Shown here piece after piece: positions 42,478 to 51,201 of a stretch of 64,000 nucleotides of DNA. The translations under genes and the position numbers were made by a program. The stretch is from Rifleibacterium sp035352635. Its GTDB lineage: Bacteria; Muiribacteriota; Ozemobacteria; Ozemobacterales; Ozemobacteraceae. How positions within the stretch are numbered: position 1 is the first letter of the stretch; every line of letters starts with the position of its first letter. The notes under the pieces are model-generated. The model had not been told where the DNA came from. It worked only from the letters and a program-made list of their open reading frames with translations, and searched no databases. The stretch lies in contig DAOPYA010000001.1 in assembly GCA_035352635.1 (NCBI GenBank), forward strand, positions 47,366-111,365, written 5' to 3'.

Positions 42478-45039
42478 TTGAACCGCAGATCATTTAAAAA
42501 CCGAGGGTCGGCCTATCTGATGGCACTGGGTGTGCTGGGTGTTCTTATCATTGTCGGCGTAACCATCTCACGTCTGACTGTTTCCGGTCGCTGGAACACG
42601 GTCTTCAGCAGTCATGAAAAGCGTGCCGAAGAATGTGCTGAATCGGCTGCCAATATGACTTTTAAGATCGTTAAAGATAGCATGAACGATTACAGCGCTT
42701 TCTGGCGGCTCTTCTCTGACCCCAAAGAGCTTTTGAAGAGCTGGTTTATCTATTTCAGGCTGCCCGCACCGATTGCCGGGGCCTATATTGACCCGGTAAG
42801 CTTCGCCGGTGCCAAACAAAATGGTGTCGATGTTCAGCTTGATCTCTTTAATAACGTTCTCTTCAAGCCTCTTTACGAAGACGGCATCGTTTATATTTAC
42901 GATACGGTTTCACCTGACCCGAAGGCACCACTTGCGCCTCTGAAGGGCATGTTCTCCAATCTTGGTGGTCGCGTTCGCGTTGTCTGCACGGCCCGCATTA
43001 AAAGAGCCTTCGGTATTCTTGCCGATAACCCCGATTACATTGTCGGTGGGGTTGAGATACCGCTGCGCAAGGTAACCGGTTTTCTAGGTTCAATTTTTGA
43101 CAAGATCAAAATTGGCGCTGCCGATGTTGTTTCTGGTATCTCCAAAGACCCCACCGGTGATTCCGATAACGGCCCTCCCCAGATGCCGAATATCGATCTT
43201 GCCAAGTTTCTCCCCGACAAACCTCTGCTCAANNNNNNNNNNGCCCCCGATATCACCGGCTGGACCATAATGGTTCAGGGCGTGCCGGTGCCGATCGGTT
43301 ACCTGTTGCAGCCTCTGCTGAATAAAGTTTTCGACAAGATTCAGGAAAAAATCCAACTTACGCCACAGGGCCTTGCCAAAAAGGTTTTCGGTAGCGCCCT
43401 GCAGCTGAATATCGATTTTGACAAGATCAACAAGCGTATTGAATCGGCTATTCAGAACTGTCTGCCACCTTTTCTCACGGCTTTTGCCGGCAACGTCTCC
43501 TGGGATGTAACCGTAGAAAAACAGGGCTTCTTCGAAGTTGTCGTTGATGTAGAATATACTCCAGACTACCCTTCTGGCACAACCATCAGCAAAAGGCTCG
43601 TCGCGCATCGCGAATTCAGGGTCGCCGATGTTCAACCCATTGCATCAGACTATACTTTCTTTGTTGCCAATACGAAGCTGTTATACGAGAAGGCCCTCGA
43701 AAACACCGACAAATGGGAAGGCAACGACGAAATTAAATGGAACGAAGGCACCGGTGACATCATCATTCACAACATGCCTTCCCTCAGCGCCATCTGGGAT
43801 TCAATTAAAAACATTTTCAAACTCGATCTCAAAGATCTGGCGCGGGGTGTTCAGTTGCCCGGCCTCGTCAGAGTCAACGGCACTAAAGAGATGCTGGTGA
43901 AGATCACCATGTTTCCTGAACTGTCTCTCAACCCCGCTCACCTTAAAAAAATGGAAATCGTCTCTCTGCTTCTTTCGCATAAAGATGATGCCAAGACGGC
44001 TTGCAATGGCGACCATCCTGATGGTGACGGAAAGTCGCATAACGTCATTCCCGGCATCGACAGCGTGTATTATAACTTCTGGGCGAAGGGCAAACCCTTT
44101 GACTGGGGCTATTTTGGCGGTGGCGAACCAGGCAGCATGGGTGGTTACTGGTTGCCGATTCCACCACGCTTTGCCCGAACTTTGTTCTTTGGCAATTTCC
44201 ACCTCGAATTTCCCCTGTCGCTGCGGGTTGAGGGCTATCTTAAAAAGGTTTACACCCATATCCGGATGCTGCTGGTCAAAATTCTTATTCCACCTATTCC
44301 CATCATCGGCTTTCTCGGTCTTGAGATTCCCATACCATGGTTCTGGGCCAAAGCCCAGAAAGAACCCTACGGATTCTGTGGTTTTCCGCCTTACAAAAAC
44401 GAAGACGAAGGCAAAAAAGCCTGGGACCCGAACGACAAAGGTAACCTGCCGGCCAATATCTATTCGCCGACCCAGTATCTCAAGAAAGCCAGCTATTTTT
44501 ATGCATCATCCCAAGAATTCAACCGCGATCTTGATAACCGCTGCATTGAATACAACGGCAAAAAGACCTTTATCTGTGATGGCATCACCTTTGTTAACGA
44601 TAATCTCTGGCTCGAAGACCTGCACGTGATGGGCCGTGGTTCTATCGTTGCAGCCGCCAACATTCATCTGAAAGGCAACATCACCCGCCAGGATTACGAC
44701 GCCAATGGCAATGCTACACTTTTCTCGCTGATAGCTCGAAATGGCGCCATAGTCAATCATTATGGTGACCGCTCAGTTGCAGCCTGCCTGTACGGTGACC
44801 GCGGCGTCATGAACCCGATCGGGGCTTCGTTGACCGTGCATGGCAATCTGGTGGTTAACCGCTTCAAACGCGGCGATTGCCAGGGAGACCTGCAAGTTTA
44901 TTATGAATCGAATCATTGCCGCAGTTCTCTGCTGTCAATGATCAGACCGATAGCCAAATGGGACCCGACCAGGTATTATGTTACCTTCAGTGCCCAGACC
45001 GCCGCTTTCCAGTTCGTAAAGCCCGAAAAGAAAGAGTAG
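42478..45039 (+). CDS. Giant GspK/PilX-like minor pseudopilin (contains assembly gap)
   Basis: This frame has about 853 codons, starting with TTG behind AGGAG. The leader MNRRSFKNRG is followed by a hydrophobic helix (SAYLMALGVLGVLIIVGVTI) that lacks Glu at +5, as in PilX and GspK tip proteins. The extracytoplasmic part is very long, with Cys pairs and hydrophobic Pro-rich stretches (LVKILIPPIPIIGFLGLEIPIPWFW). A 10-base N run at 43233-43242 interrupts it; the frame continues across, but the true gap length is unknown, so the central sequence and length are provisional. PilV- and PilW-like genes follow, which supports a tip complex. PilX and GspK proteins are usually a third to a half this size. 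Confidence 0.75.
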   Translation: MNRRSFKNRGSAYLMALGVLGVLIIVGVTISRLTVSGRWNTVFSSHEKRAEECAESAANMTFKIVKDSMNDYSAFWRLFSDPKELLKSWFIYFRLPAPIAGAYIDPVSFAGAKQNGVDVQLDLFNNVLFKPLYEDGIVYIYDTVSPDPKAPLAPLKGMFSNLGGRVRVVCTARIKRAFGILADNPDYIVGGVEIPLRKVTGFLGSIFDKIKIGAADVVSGISKDPTGDSDNGPPQMPNIDLAKFLPDKPLLXXXXAPDITGWTIMVQGVPVPIGYLLQPLLNKVFDKIQEKIQLTPQGLAKKVFGSALQLNIDFDKINKRIESAIQNCLPPFLTAFAGNVSWDVTVEKQGFFEVVVDVEYTPDYPSGTTISKRLVAHREFRVADVQPIASDYTFFVANTKLLYEKALENTDKWEGNDEIKWNEGTGDIIIHNMPSLSAIWDSIKNIFKLDLKDLARGVQLPGLVRVNGTKEMLVKITMFPELSLNPAHLKKMEIVSLLLSHKDDAKTACNGDHPDGDGKSHNVIPGIDSVYYNFWAKGKPFDWGYFGGGEPGSMGGYWLPIPPRFARTLFFGNFHLEFPLSLRVEGYLKKVYTHIRMLLVKILIPPIPIIGFLGLEIPIPWFWAKAQKEPYGFCGFPPYKNEDEGKKAWDPNDKGNLPANIYSPTQYLKKASYFYASSQEFNRDLDNRCIEYNGKKTFICDGITFVNDNLWLEDLHVMGRGSIVAAANIHLKGNITRQDYDANGNATLFSLIARNGAIVNHYGDRSVAACLYGDRGVMNPIGASLTVHGNLVVNRFKRGDCQGDLQVYYESNHCRSSLLSMIRPIAKWDPTRYYVTFSAQTAAFQFVKPEKKE
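43233..43242. other. Assembly gap, 10 N
   Basis: Ten N bases lie within the GspK/PilX-like gene. A run of exactly ten is a common placeholder, so the number of missing bases is unknown. Confidence 0.98.
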
Positions 45040-45043
45040 TTGC

Positions 45044-45529
45044 ATGTGCGTGATGAAGACTTTATTTCTTAAGCCCGCCGCTGGGGTCACTCTGGTTGAG
45101 ATCACCATTGCCCTGGCGATTCTCATTCTGGCTCTGGTGCCGCTGACCCGCATGTCTTCAAGTGACGCGACCACTGTCATCGAAACCGAAAAGATTCAGA
45201 TGGCCGAACGTATCCTTGAAAGTATCAAAAGTGAGCTGATGGCCATGCCTTTTAAGAATTACTACGAGCGAGCCGAAGCAGAAGGGGCCGAAAAAGACTT
45301 CGCCGGGCCTTTTCAGCTTTCAGACGGTTTTTACCCCATCAGCCTCAGCGAGGTTCTTAAAGTGCAGAGCAAATTTAAAGATTTTACGGTTGAGGGTGCA
45401 TGGAGCTTCGTGACCCGTGATGGTAAAGCTGATCGAACAATGGTGCAGGCCGATATTACCTGCTCGTTCAGTCGGGCGGGTGGCCCGGCAGCGGTGCGGA
45501 AAAAATCGTTTCTGATCGTCAGGCCATAG
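45044..45529 (+). CDS. PilV/GspI-like minor pseudopilin
   Basis: This 161-residue prepilin begins 4 bases after the GspK-like gene; an ATG three codons in (45053) is also possible. The leader ends in AAG and the mature part begins VTLVEITIALAILILALVPL with Glu at +5. A small globular domain follows. Position between a GspK/PilX-like and a PilW-like gene matches the minor-pseudopilin order of tip complexes. Pilus versus type II secretion is not resolvable. Confidence 0.85.
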   Translation: MCVMKTLFLKPAAGVTLVEITIALAILILALVPLTRMSSSDATTVIETEKIQMAERILESIKSELMAMPFKNYYERAEAEGAEKDFAGPFQLSDGFYPISLSEVLKVQSKFKDFTVEGAWSFVTRDGKADRTMVQADITCSFSRAGGPAAVRKKSFLIVRP

Positions 45530-45539
45530 GAGAGCAATT

Positions 45540-46601
45540 ATGAAAAAACAGGGTATGACTCTTATAGAGATCATGGTGGCCTTTTTCATCATGGCGTTGG
45601 TTTCGGTGCCTCTCTATTACCTTTTGCATGATTCGGCAAACAAACGCGCCATGGTGGCCAGCCGCGACTATATCAAGCAAGAAGCCAATAAAGTGCTGGC
45701 CCTGCTCGAAAATGACCTCAGTCAGGCCCGCAAAGGCACCTTCAAGCAGGTCAGCGATGACGTTATTGAAATTAAAGTGCGCAAGCCTGGCAAAAATGAA
45801 GACGAAGACGTGCCGCTCAGCTACCTTTATGTGCAGCCAGACCTGATCAGACGCTTTGAAGGTAAGCAATGGCTTATCTGCCGGAATGTTGAGGATTTTG
45901 CCGTGAACACCACCCCCGATGGCCCTGGCCGACTGGTTGTCAGCCTCAAGGTTAAAGCTGGTTTTGATGGCATCAAGGAAGGCGAAGAACCGGAATATTC
46001 CCAGGAAAAGCTCATTGTCATGCGCGAAGACAGCTCTGACGAACTTGATAAATATTGGCGTGACGTTGGGGACGTTAACAAATTTTTTGCGACTCAGGGC
46101 AGCGTTATGGCCGGGGTCAAAGCCGACGCCAAAAAACTGGTTCAGGATTTCACTGGCGAATTTTCTGCAGCGGCGGCCGATATAACCAAAATGACGGCTG
46201 GCGAAATTCTCAAGGTGCGTGATGAGCTGATGAGGGGCCTGGGTGAAATCAAGACCGCCATGGGTAAACTCGACCAGGATATCCGCGATCTGAGCGCCGA
46301 TGCAATGTTCAAACGGAACTGGCTTGGTAATATGTCAGATTCAAAAAAGTCCCGAGCTAAAAATGTGCGAGAAGCCCTGGCTGCAATGGTCAACAAGGGT
46401 GATCTTAACTGGGGCACCCTTAAGTCGCTGGGTGGCAGCGGCTTTAAGACCAGCACCGTTAAAGAAATGTTCAATGCCAAGTCAGAGTTGTTCAATGCGG
46501 GTCAGCAGATGGTTAAGCAATTGCAGGATTTCAAGGCGAAAACCAACAACGTTGCTAACCTCGATCTATCAGAGATTAATCTGAAAACCTGGGGGCTTTG
46601 A
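45540..46601 (+). CDS. PilW/GspJ-like minor pseudopilin with extended helical C-terminus
   Basis: This 353-residue prepilin starts 10 bases after the PilV-like gene behind AGGAG. The leader MKKQG precedes MTLIEIMVAFFIMALVSVPL with Glu at +5. Residues about 35-170 are the usual globular domain. The remaining 180 residues are an Ala/Lys-rich helical extension (AGVKADAKKLVQDF, MGKLDQDIRDLS) with no counterpart in ordinary PilW or GspJ. It completes the minor-pseudopilin set. The extension may wrap around or brace the enlarged tip protein, which is inference. Confidence 0.85.
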   Translation: MKKQGMTLIEIMVAFFIMALVSVPLYYLLHDSANKRAMVASRDYIKQEANKVLALLENDLSQARKGTFKQVSDDVIEIKVRKPGKNEDEDVPLSYLYVQPDLIRRFEGKQWLICRNVEDFAVNTTPDGPGRLVVSLKVKAGFDGIKEGEEPEYSQEKLIVMREDSSDELDKYWRDVGDVNKFFATQGSVMAGVKADAKKLVQDFTGEFSAAAADITKMTAGEILKVRDELMRGLGEIKTAMGKLDQDIRDLSADAMFKRNWLGNMSDSKKSRAKNVREALAAMVNKGDLNWGTLKSLGGSGFKTSTVKEMFNAKSELFNAGQQMVKQLQDFKAKTNNVANLDLSEINLKTWGL

Positions 46602-46614
46602 TCTGGGTTGTTGT

Positions 46615-47241
46615 TCAACCCATGGTCATCTGCAGCTCGCGGCTTGAAATAATTTTTATGCCTGCCGCCTGCATCTCGGCAATCGCTCTGGCGCTGTCAC
46701 CGGGTTCGAGATCAACGCCGCGGCAGGCGTCTTCTACCAGCCAGGTTTTGAACCCAAGCGAAGCCGCATCCAGAGCTGTAAATTTTACACAGTAGTCGGT
46801 TGCCAGCCCGCAGATATAAATATCTGTCACTTCTTTCTTTTTAAGCCACTCTTCAAGGCCGGTCGGGCAAAGGCGGTTATTGTCGAAAAAGCCGCTGTAT
46901 GAGTCTATCTCTGCATTCATACCCTTCTGAAAAACCTTGTGTATAAGTTCTTGCTTGAGGTCGGGGTGAAAGTCTGCTCCAAACTTGTTCTGCACGCAAT
47001 GGGCCGGCCACATGACCTGCTGGCAACCATTCAGGTTGATAACATCACCGACCAGTCGCCCCGGGTTGTTGACGGCAAAGCTTTGATGTTCCTGGGGGTG
47101 CCAGTCCTGGGTGGCCACCACCAGCGGAAACCTTGCCGCCAGCCAGTTCGCCATTGGCACAGTTGTGTCACCATCCACGACTGCCAGAGAGCCCCCAGGC
47201 ATAAAATCATTCTGAAGATCGACCATTACCAGAGCTTTCAT
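46615..47241 (-). CDS. pncA: Nicotinamidase
   Basis: This 208-residue cysteine hydrolase converts nicotinamide to nicotinate. Catalytic Asp8 (MVDLQNDF), a Lys in VFQKG and Cys in ATDYCVKFTALDA form the triad, and DWHPQEHQSF supplies the metal-binding Asp/His set. MWPAHCVQ is also typical. It starts 39 bases after pncB on the same strand, giving the two-step nicotinamide salvage pathway to nicotinate mononucleotide. Length and motifs are complete. Confidence 0.95.
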   Translation of the reverse strand: MKALVMVDLQNDFMPGGSLAVVDGDTTVPMANWLAARFPLVVATQDWHPQEHQSFAVNNPGRLVGDVINLNGCQQVMWPAHCVQNKFGADFHPDLKQELIHKVFQKGMNAEIDSYSGFFDNNRLCPTGLEEWLKKKEVTDIYICGLATDYCVKFTALDAASLGFKTWLVEDACRGVDLEPGDSARAIAEMQAAGIKIISSRELQMTMG

Positions 47242-47280
47242 ATCTCTCTCTCCTTTGCCGCAAACTTCGCGGCTGGTTAA

Positions 47281-48753
47281 TTATTCGCTTACCTTGCGAT
47301 TTTCTGTGATCATGCGGGCTTTCAGCTGATGAAGCTTTTCTTCAAGCCCGACCGGGTAAAGGTGCGGGTTAACAAACCTTCTTATGCCCTCGTGAAAATA
47401 ACCGAGTTCTTTTTTAACTCGTTGCCGCAATTCGTGTATATCGCAGCGGGGCGCAACAATTCGGCCGCGCCGCGCAACCGGTTCAAGCATTTCTCTGACT
47501 TCGGCATCGTCAGCGAACTTTTTGCGCCGGGTGTGATCGTCAGGATCGATAATCACCCGACGTTCAGGCAGCCCTGACAACTGATCGTAGATCATGTCGC
47601 CGAGAGCTTCTCCGTTTTTGATGAACCTTCGCACCTGCAGGTCGCCGGGCGTGGTTATCTTGATTTTTTGTTCGGAAAGCTTTATGCGGTGCTGCCATGG
47701 TTGCTCAGGGTCGCGCAGTGCGACCAGCTTGTACACGCCGCCGAGCGCACCCTGATCGTGCCCGGTTGCCAGGCGGGTGCCGACCCCCCACAGGTTGATT
47801 CGGGCGCCCTGTTGCTTAAGGCTGCTGATGATGTGTTCATCAAGGTCGTTGCTGGCGCAGATTATCGCATTGTTAAAACCGCCGGCATCGAGAATTTTGC
47901 GTGCCTCGATGCTCAGATAGGCGAGATCGCCTGAATCAAGCCTGATTCCGTTGAATTCATGACCCTTTTTTCGCAGTTCATGCCCGATTTTTACGGCGTT
48001 ATGAACCCCTGTGAGAGTATCGTAGGTATCAACGAGAAACAGGCAGTTATTAGGCATGGCCCGCGAGTATTCACGAAAAGCTTCTTCTTCGTCGGCGAAT
48101 GACATCACCCAGCTGTGGGCATGCGTGCCCTTAACCGGAATTCCGTAAATCTTGCCGGCCAGAACGTTGGAAGTGCTGCCACACCCACCAATATAGGCGG
48201 CCCGGCTGGCGGCCAACGCACCGTTAATCCCCTGGGCACGCCGAAGGCCGAATTCCATGACCGGGTCACCCTGCGCTGCCGCGCAGATGCGTGCCGACTT
48301 GGTGGCTATAAGGCTCTGAAAGTTCAAAATATTCAGCAAGGGTGTTTCTAGAATCTGGCATTGTATAATCGGCCCTTTAATGCGCAACAGCGGTTCTGAT
48401 GGAAAGACGACCGAACCCTCGCTGACCGCATCGACATCGCAGCTGAACCGGATGTCGGCGAGATAATCGAGAAAGCCGCGCTCAAAAAGCGCTTTGCCGT
48501 CATTACCGGTAAGGCTGGCCAGATAGTCGATATCTGAAACATCAAAAGAAAAGTTTTCGAGAAGATCAATGACCTGCTGAAGGCCGCATGCAACCGTCAG
48601 GCCACCTGAAAAAGGATTTTTGCGAAAAAAGAGGTTAAAAATTCCTTCTTTTTCAAGGTTTCCGGTTTTCCAGTAACCATAGGCCATGGTCAGCTGGTAA
48701 AGGTCGGTTAATAACGCCAGTGAAGGGCCGGGTATATTCCCATTTCGGTTCAT
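47281..48753 (-). CDS. pncB: Nicotinate phosphoribosyltransferase
   Basis: This 490-residue enzyme joins nicotinate and PRPP into nicotinate mononucleotide, feeding NAD synthesis. It shows LLTDLYQLTMAYGYWK at the N-terminus, the EFGLRRAQG segment with the phosphoribosyl loop, GTHAHSWVMSF and GIRLDSGDL near residue 275. It is the longer bacterial form with a C-terminal extension. A consensus-like promoter precedes it and pncA follows, so the pair is an operon. Confidence 0.95.
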   Translation of the reverse strand: MNRNGNIPGPSLALLTDLYQLTMAYGYWKTGNLEKEGIFNLFFRKNPFSGGLTVACGLQQVIDLLENFSFDVSDIDYLASLTGNDGKALFERGFLDYLADIRFSCDVDAVSEGSVVFPSEPLLRIKGPIIQCQILETPLLNILNFQSLIATKSARICAAAQGDPVMEFGLRRAQGINGALAASRAAYIGGCGSTSNVLAGKIYGIPVKGTHAHSWVMSFADEEEAFREYSRAMPNNCLFLVDTYDTLTGVHNAVKIGHELRKKGHEFNGIRLDSGDLAYLSIEARKILDAGGFNNAIICASNDLDEHIISSLKQQGARINLWGVGTRLATGHDQGALGGVYKLVALRDPEQPWQHRIKLSEQKIKITTPGDLQVRRFIKNGEALGDMIYDQLSGLPERRVIIDPDDHTRRKKFADDAEVREMLEPVARRGRIVAPRCDIHELRQRVKKELGYFHEGIRRFVNPHLYPVGLEEKLHQLKARMITENRKVSE

Positions 48754-48781
48754 TCGGCAGTCTCCTGATCACTCTCTAAAG

Positions 48782-48810
48782 ATTGTAACCCCTGACTCCA
48801 CAATAGTCAA
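48782..48810 (-). promoter_or_regulatory. Sigma70-type promoter for pncB-pncA
   Basis: On the minus strand: TTGACT, 17 bases, TACAAT, about 30 bases before the pncB ATG. No NiaR- or NrtR-type operator was recognised. Confidence 0.65.
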
Positions 48811-48845
48811 AGCAGGCTGGGTTTTTTATATATGGCCACCGGCCA

Positions 48846-48874
48846 TTGAAACACCCGGTGCAAAATGGTAGACT
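48846..48874 (+). promoter_or_regulatory. Sigma70-type promoter for the ABC-F/clpS/clpA operon
   Basis: TTGAAA at 48846-48851, 17 bases, TAGACT at 48869-48874, about 25 bases before the ATG at 48900. It is divergent from the pncB promoter. Confidence 0.55.
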
Positions 48875-48899
48875 GCCCACTTAATCACAGGAAATCATT

Positions 48900-50900
48900 A
48901 TGTCTCTGCAGATCAGCAATCTTTCAAAATCTTTCAGCATCAGAACCCTGTTCGCGGGTGTAACCTTCGCGGTTAATCCCGGCGAATGCGTCGCACTGGT
49001 TGGCAGCAACGGTTCGGGCAAAACTACTCTGATGCGCATTATTCTCGGTTATGAACACCCAGATTCTGGCTCTGTCACCCGCCCGCGCGACAGCCGCATC
49101 GGCTACCTGCCCCAGGAAATCTTTCTGGCTGACAACCAGAACTGGAACCTTGAAAAAGAGACGATGACCCTCTGGGAGTTGGTAACCCAGGCTTTTGCTA
49201 GGCTAAAAGACATCAAAGCCCGCCTTGAGAGCATCGAGGCCGCAATGGCTGACGGTCGCACAAGTGCCATCATTCAAGATGATTATGAACGACTGGTTGC
49301 CGAATATGAAAAATCAGGCGGTTATACCTGGCAGGCAAAAACCATCAGGCTTCTCAAAGGCTTTGGCTTTCCTGAAAGCCGCTTTCATGACCCGCTCAAA
49401 ACCTTTTCGGGCGGCTGGCAGATGCGCGGTTATTTCGTGCGGTTGCTGCTCACTGAGCCAGATTACCTGCTGCTCGACGAACCGACCAACTACCTTGACA
49501 TCGCTTCCATATCTTTCCTCGAAGACTACCTCGCCTCTTACCCGGGCGGTATTCTCGTGGTTTCACATGACCGTTATTTTCTCGACGAACTGGCAAGCTC
49601 TGTGGTTGCAATAGTCCCCGAAGGTTCACGCATGTTTCGGGGCAATTATTCGGGCTTTCTTGAAGCACGCGAAGTCTGGGCACACGAAGCCCAGGCCGCC
49701 CAGGATCGCCAGGATCGCGAGCGCAAGCGGGTTGAAAAATTTATTGAACGCTTCAGATACAAGGCCAGCAAAGCGTCACAGGTGCAGAGTCGCATCAAAC
49801 AACTCGAAAAGATCGAAACGGTCGCCCAGGTTCGCGCTTTACCAAAACTCAGTTTTCATTTTCCTGACTGCGAGAGCAGCGGCGAAGTAGTGCTGCGCGG
49901 CGAAAAAATCGCCAGGTCTTTCGGCAATAACCAGGTTCTTAAAGACGTTTCGTTTGTGCTCGACCGAGGTGATCGTCTGGCGATCATCGGCGAAAACGGC
50001 GCTGGCAAGACCACACTGATGCGTATTATCGCCGGCGAAGACAATCTCTGGCAGGGCCACCTCGAAACGGGTTACCGCGTGCACCCCGGGTATTTCGCCC
50101 AGGATGAAGAAATCAGTTTTGAGGGTGAAGAAACAGTAAAAGACCGGGTTATGCGTGAGGCACCCCTCGATATGGTTCCTGAGGTGCGCAATCTGCTGGG
50201 TGCTTTTCTTTTTTCAGGTGACGACGTCGAAAAACGGGTTAGAGTCTTGTCTGGCGGCGAGAAAAGCCGTCTCGGGCTTGCCAGAATGATGCTGAGGCCC
50301 TGCAATCTTCTGCTGCTCGATGAACCAACCAACCATCTCGATATAAACAGTCGTGAAGCGCTTTTAAGCGCTCTTGAAGACTTCAAAGGCACTATTGTAA
50401 TCGTTTCTCACGACCGGTTTTTTCTTGACAGTCTGGCAACCAAGGTGCTCGCCGTTGAAAACGGCAGGGCCGTTGTCTACCAGGGCAATTATAGCCAGTA
50501 TATGTGGGCAAAACAGCGCCGCGAACAAGCCGGTGAACTGGTCAGTGAAGCTGACACCGTTGTTCCGCTGGTTTCTGATCGCAAACAGCAGGCTCGCGAT
50601 GATGCCAGACAGCAGAAACAGCTGAACAACCGCCTACAAAGGCTGAAACGCGACATCGAAGAACATGAAAAGGCCATTGCTGTGGTTGAAAGGCAACTCG
50701 CAGAGGTTGAAGGGCAACTTGCCTGCCCGCCACCCGAATGGAACGCGTCACGGGTTGCCGAAGCGGCGCATACTCACGCCGATCTGAACGCACAACTTGA
50801 AGCGGCCATGAACACCTGGGAAGCCTTGCATCTTGAAAATGAGCAGACGGCATCTGAGCTTGCCAGGCTTAAAGAAGGGGGCCTCTATGGGTCAGAATGA
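48900..50900 (+). CDS. ABC-F family ATPase (ribosome-associated type)
   Basis: This 666-residue soluble protein has two ABC modules in one chain and no membrane part. Module 1: Walker A GSNGSGKTT, signature FSGGWQMR, Walker B LLLDEPTNYLD. Module 2: Walker A GENGAGKTT, signature LSGGEKSR, Walker B LLLDEPTNHLD. A linker of about 80 residues lies between them, and a C-terminal coiled coil (about 565-650) resembles Uup/YheS types. ABC-F proteins act at the ribosomal E site to relieve stalled translation or give antibiotic protection. The subtype is unresolved. The clpS start lies inside its 3' end, so it is cotranscribed with clpS-clpA. Confidence 0.93.
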   Translation: MSLQISNLSKSFSIRTLFAGVTFAVNPGECVALVGSNGSGKTTLMRIILGYEHPDSGSVTRPRDSRIGYLPQEIFLADNQNWNLEKETMTLWELVTQAFARLKDIKARLESIEAAMADGRTSAIIQDDYERLVAEYEKSGGYTWQAKTIRLLKGFGFPESRFHDPLKTFSGGWQMRGYFVRLLLTEPDYLLLDEPTNYLDIASISFLEDYLASYPGGILVVSHDRYFLDELASSVVAIVPEGSRMFRGNYSGFLEAREVWAHEAQAAQDRQDRERKRVEKFIERFRYKASKASQVQSRIKQLEKIETVAQVRALPKLSFHFPDCESSGEVVLRGEKIARSFGNNQVLKDVSFVLDRGDRLAIIGENGAGKTTLMRIIAGEDNLWQGHLETGYRVHPGYFAQDEEISFEGEETVKDRVMREAPLDMVPEVRNLLGAFLFSGDDVEKRVRVLSGGEKSRLGLARMMLRPCNLLLLDEPTNHLDINSREALLSALEDFKGTIVIVSHDRFFLDSLATKVLAVENGRAVVYQGNYSQYMWAKQRREQAGELVSEADTVVPLVSDRKQQARDDARQQKQLNNRLQRLKRDIEEHEKAIAVVERQLAEVEGQLACPPPEWNASRVAEAAHTHADLNAQLEAAMNTWEALHLENEQTASELARLKEGGLYGSE

Positions 50901-51201
50901 AGACAGCCCACAACGTGGCGTCATCGAAAAAAGCCGGGCAAAGACCACACGCCCGTCAATGTACAAAGTGTTTCTGCTCAATGACGACTACACGACGATG
51001 GATTTCGTCGTTGAAATTCTCGAAACGGTTTTTGGCCGTTCAAAAGTCGATGCGACCAGTATCATGCTGCATGTCCACCGCAACGGCAAAGGGCTTGCCG
51101 GCGTTTTTACCCGCGAAATCGCCGAAACCAAAATTGCCCAGGTGCACGCTCTGGCCCGCGAAAACGGCTTTCCGTTAAAATGTGATATGGAGAAAGAATG
51201 A
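50887..51201 (+). CDS. clpS: ClpS adaptor
   Basis: This adaptor of 104 residues starts at the ATG at 50887 behind AAGGGGG, overlapping the ABC-F gene by 14 bases. An in-frame upstream start would add an unconserved tail. The ClpS core is clear: YKVFLLNDDYTTMDFVVEIL, IMLHVHRNGKGLAGVF, AETKIAQVHALARENGFPL. ClpS binds substrates with N-terminal degrons and delivers them to ClpA. The clpA start overlaps its stop by 4 bases. Confidence 0.96.
   Translation: MGQNEDSPQRGVIEKSRAKTTRPSMYKVFLLNDDYTTMDFVVEILETVFGRSKVDATSIMLHVHRNGKGLAGVFTREIAETKIAQVHALARENGFPLKCDMEKE

Noticed and set aside
46604..46622. Small inverted repeat between the PilW-like gene and pncA
   Set aside because: It has a 7-base stem without a T run on either side and overlaps the pncA stop, so a terminator call is not supported.
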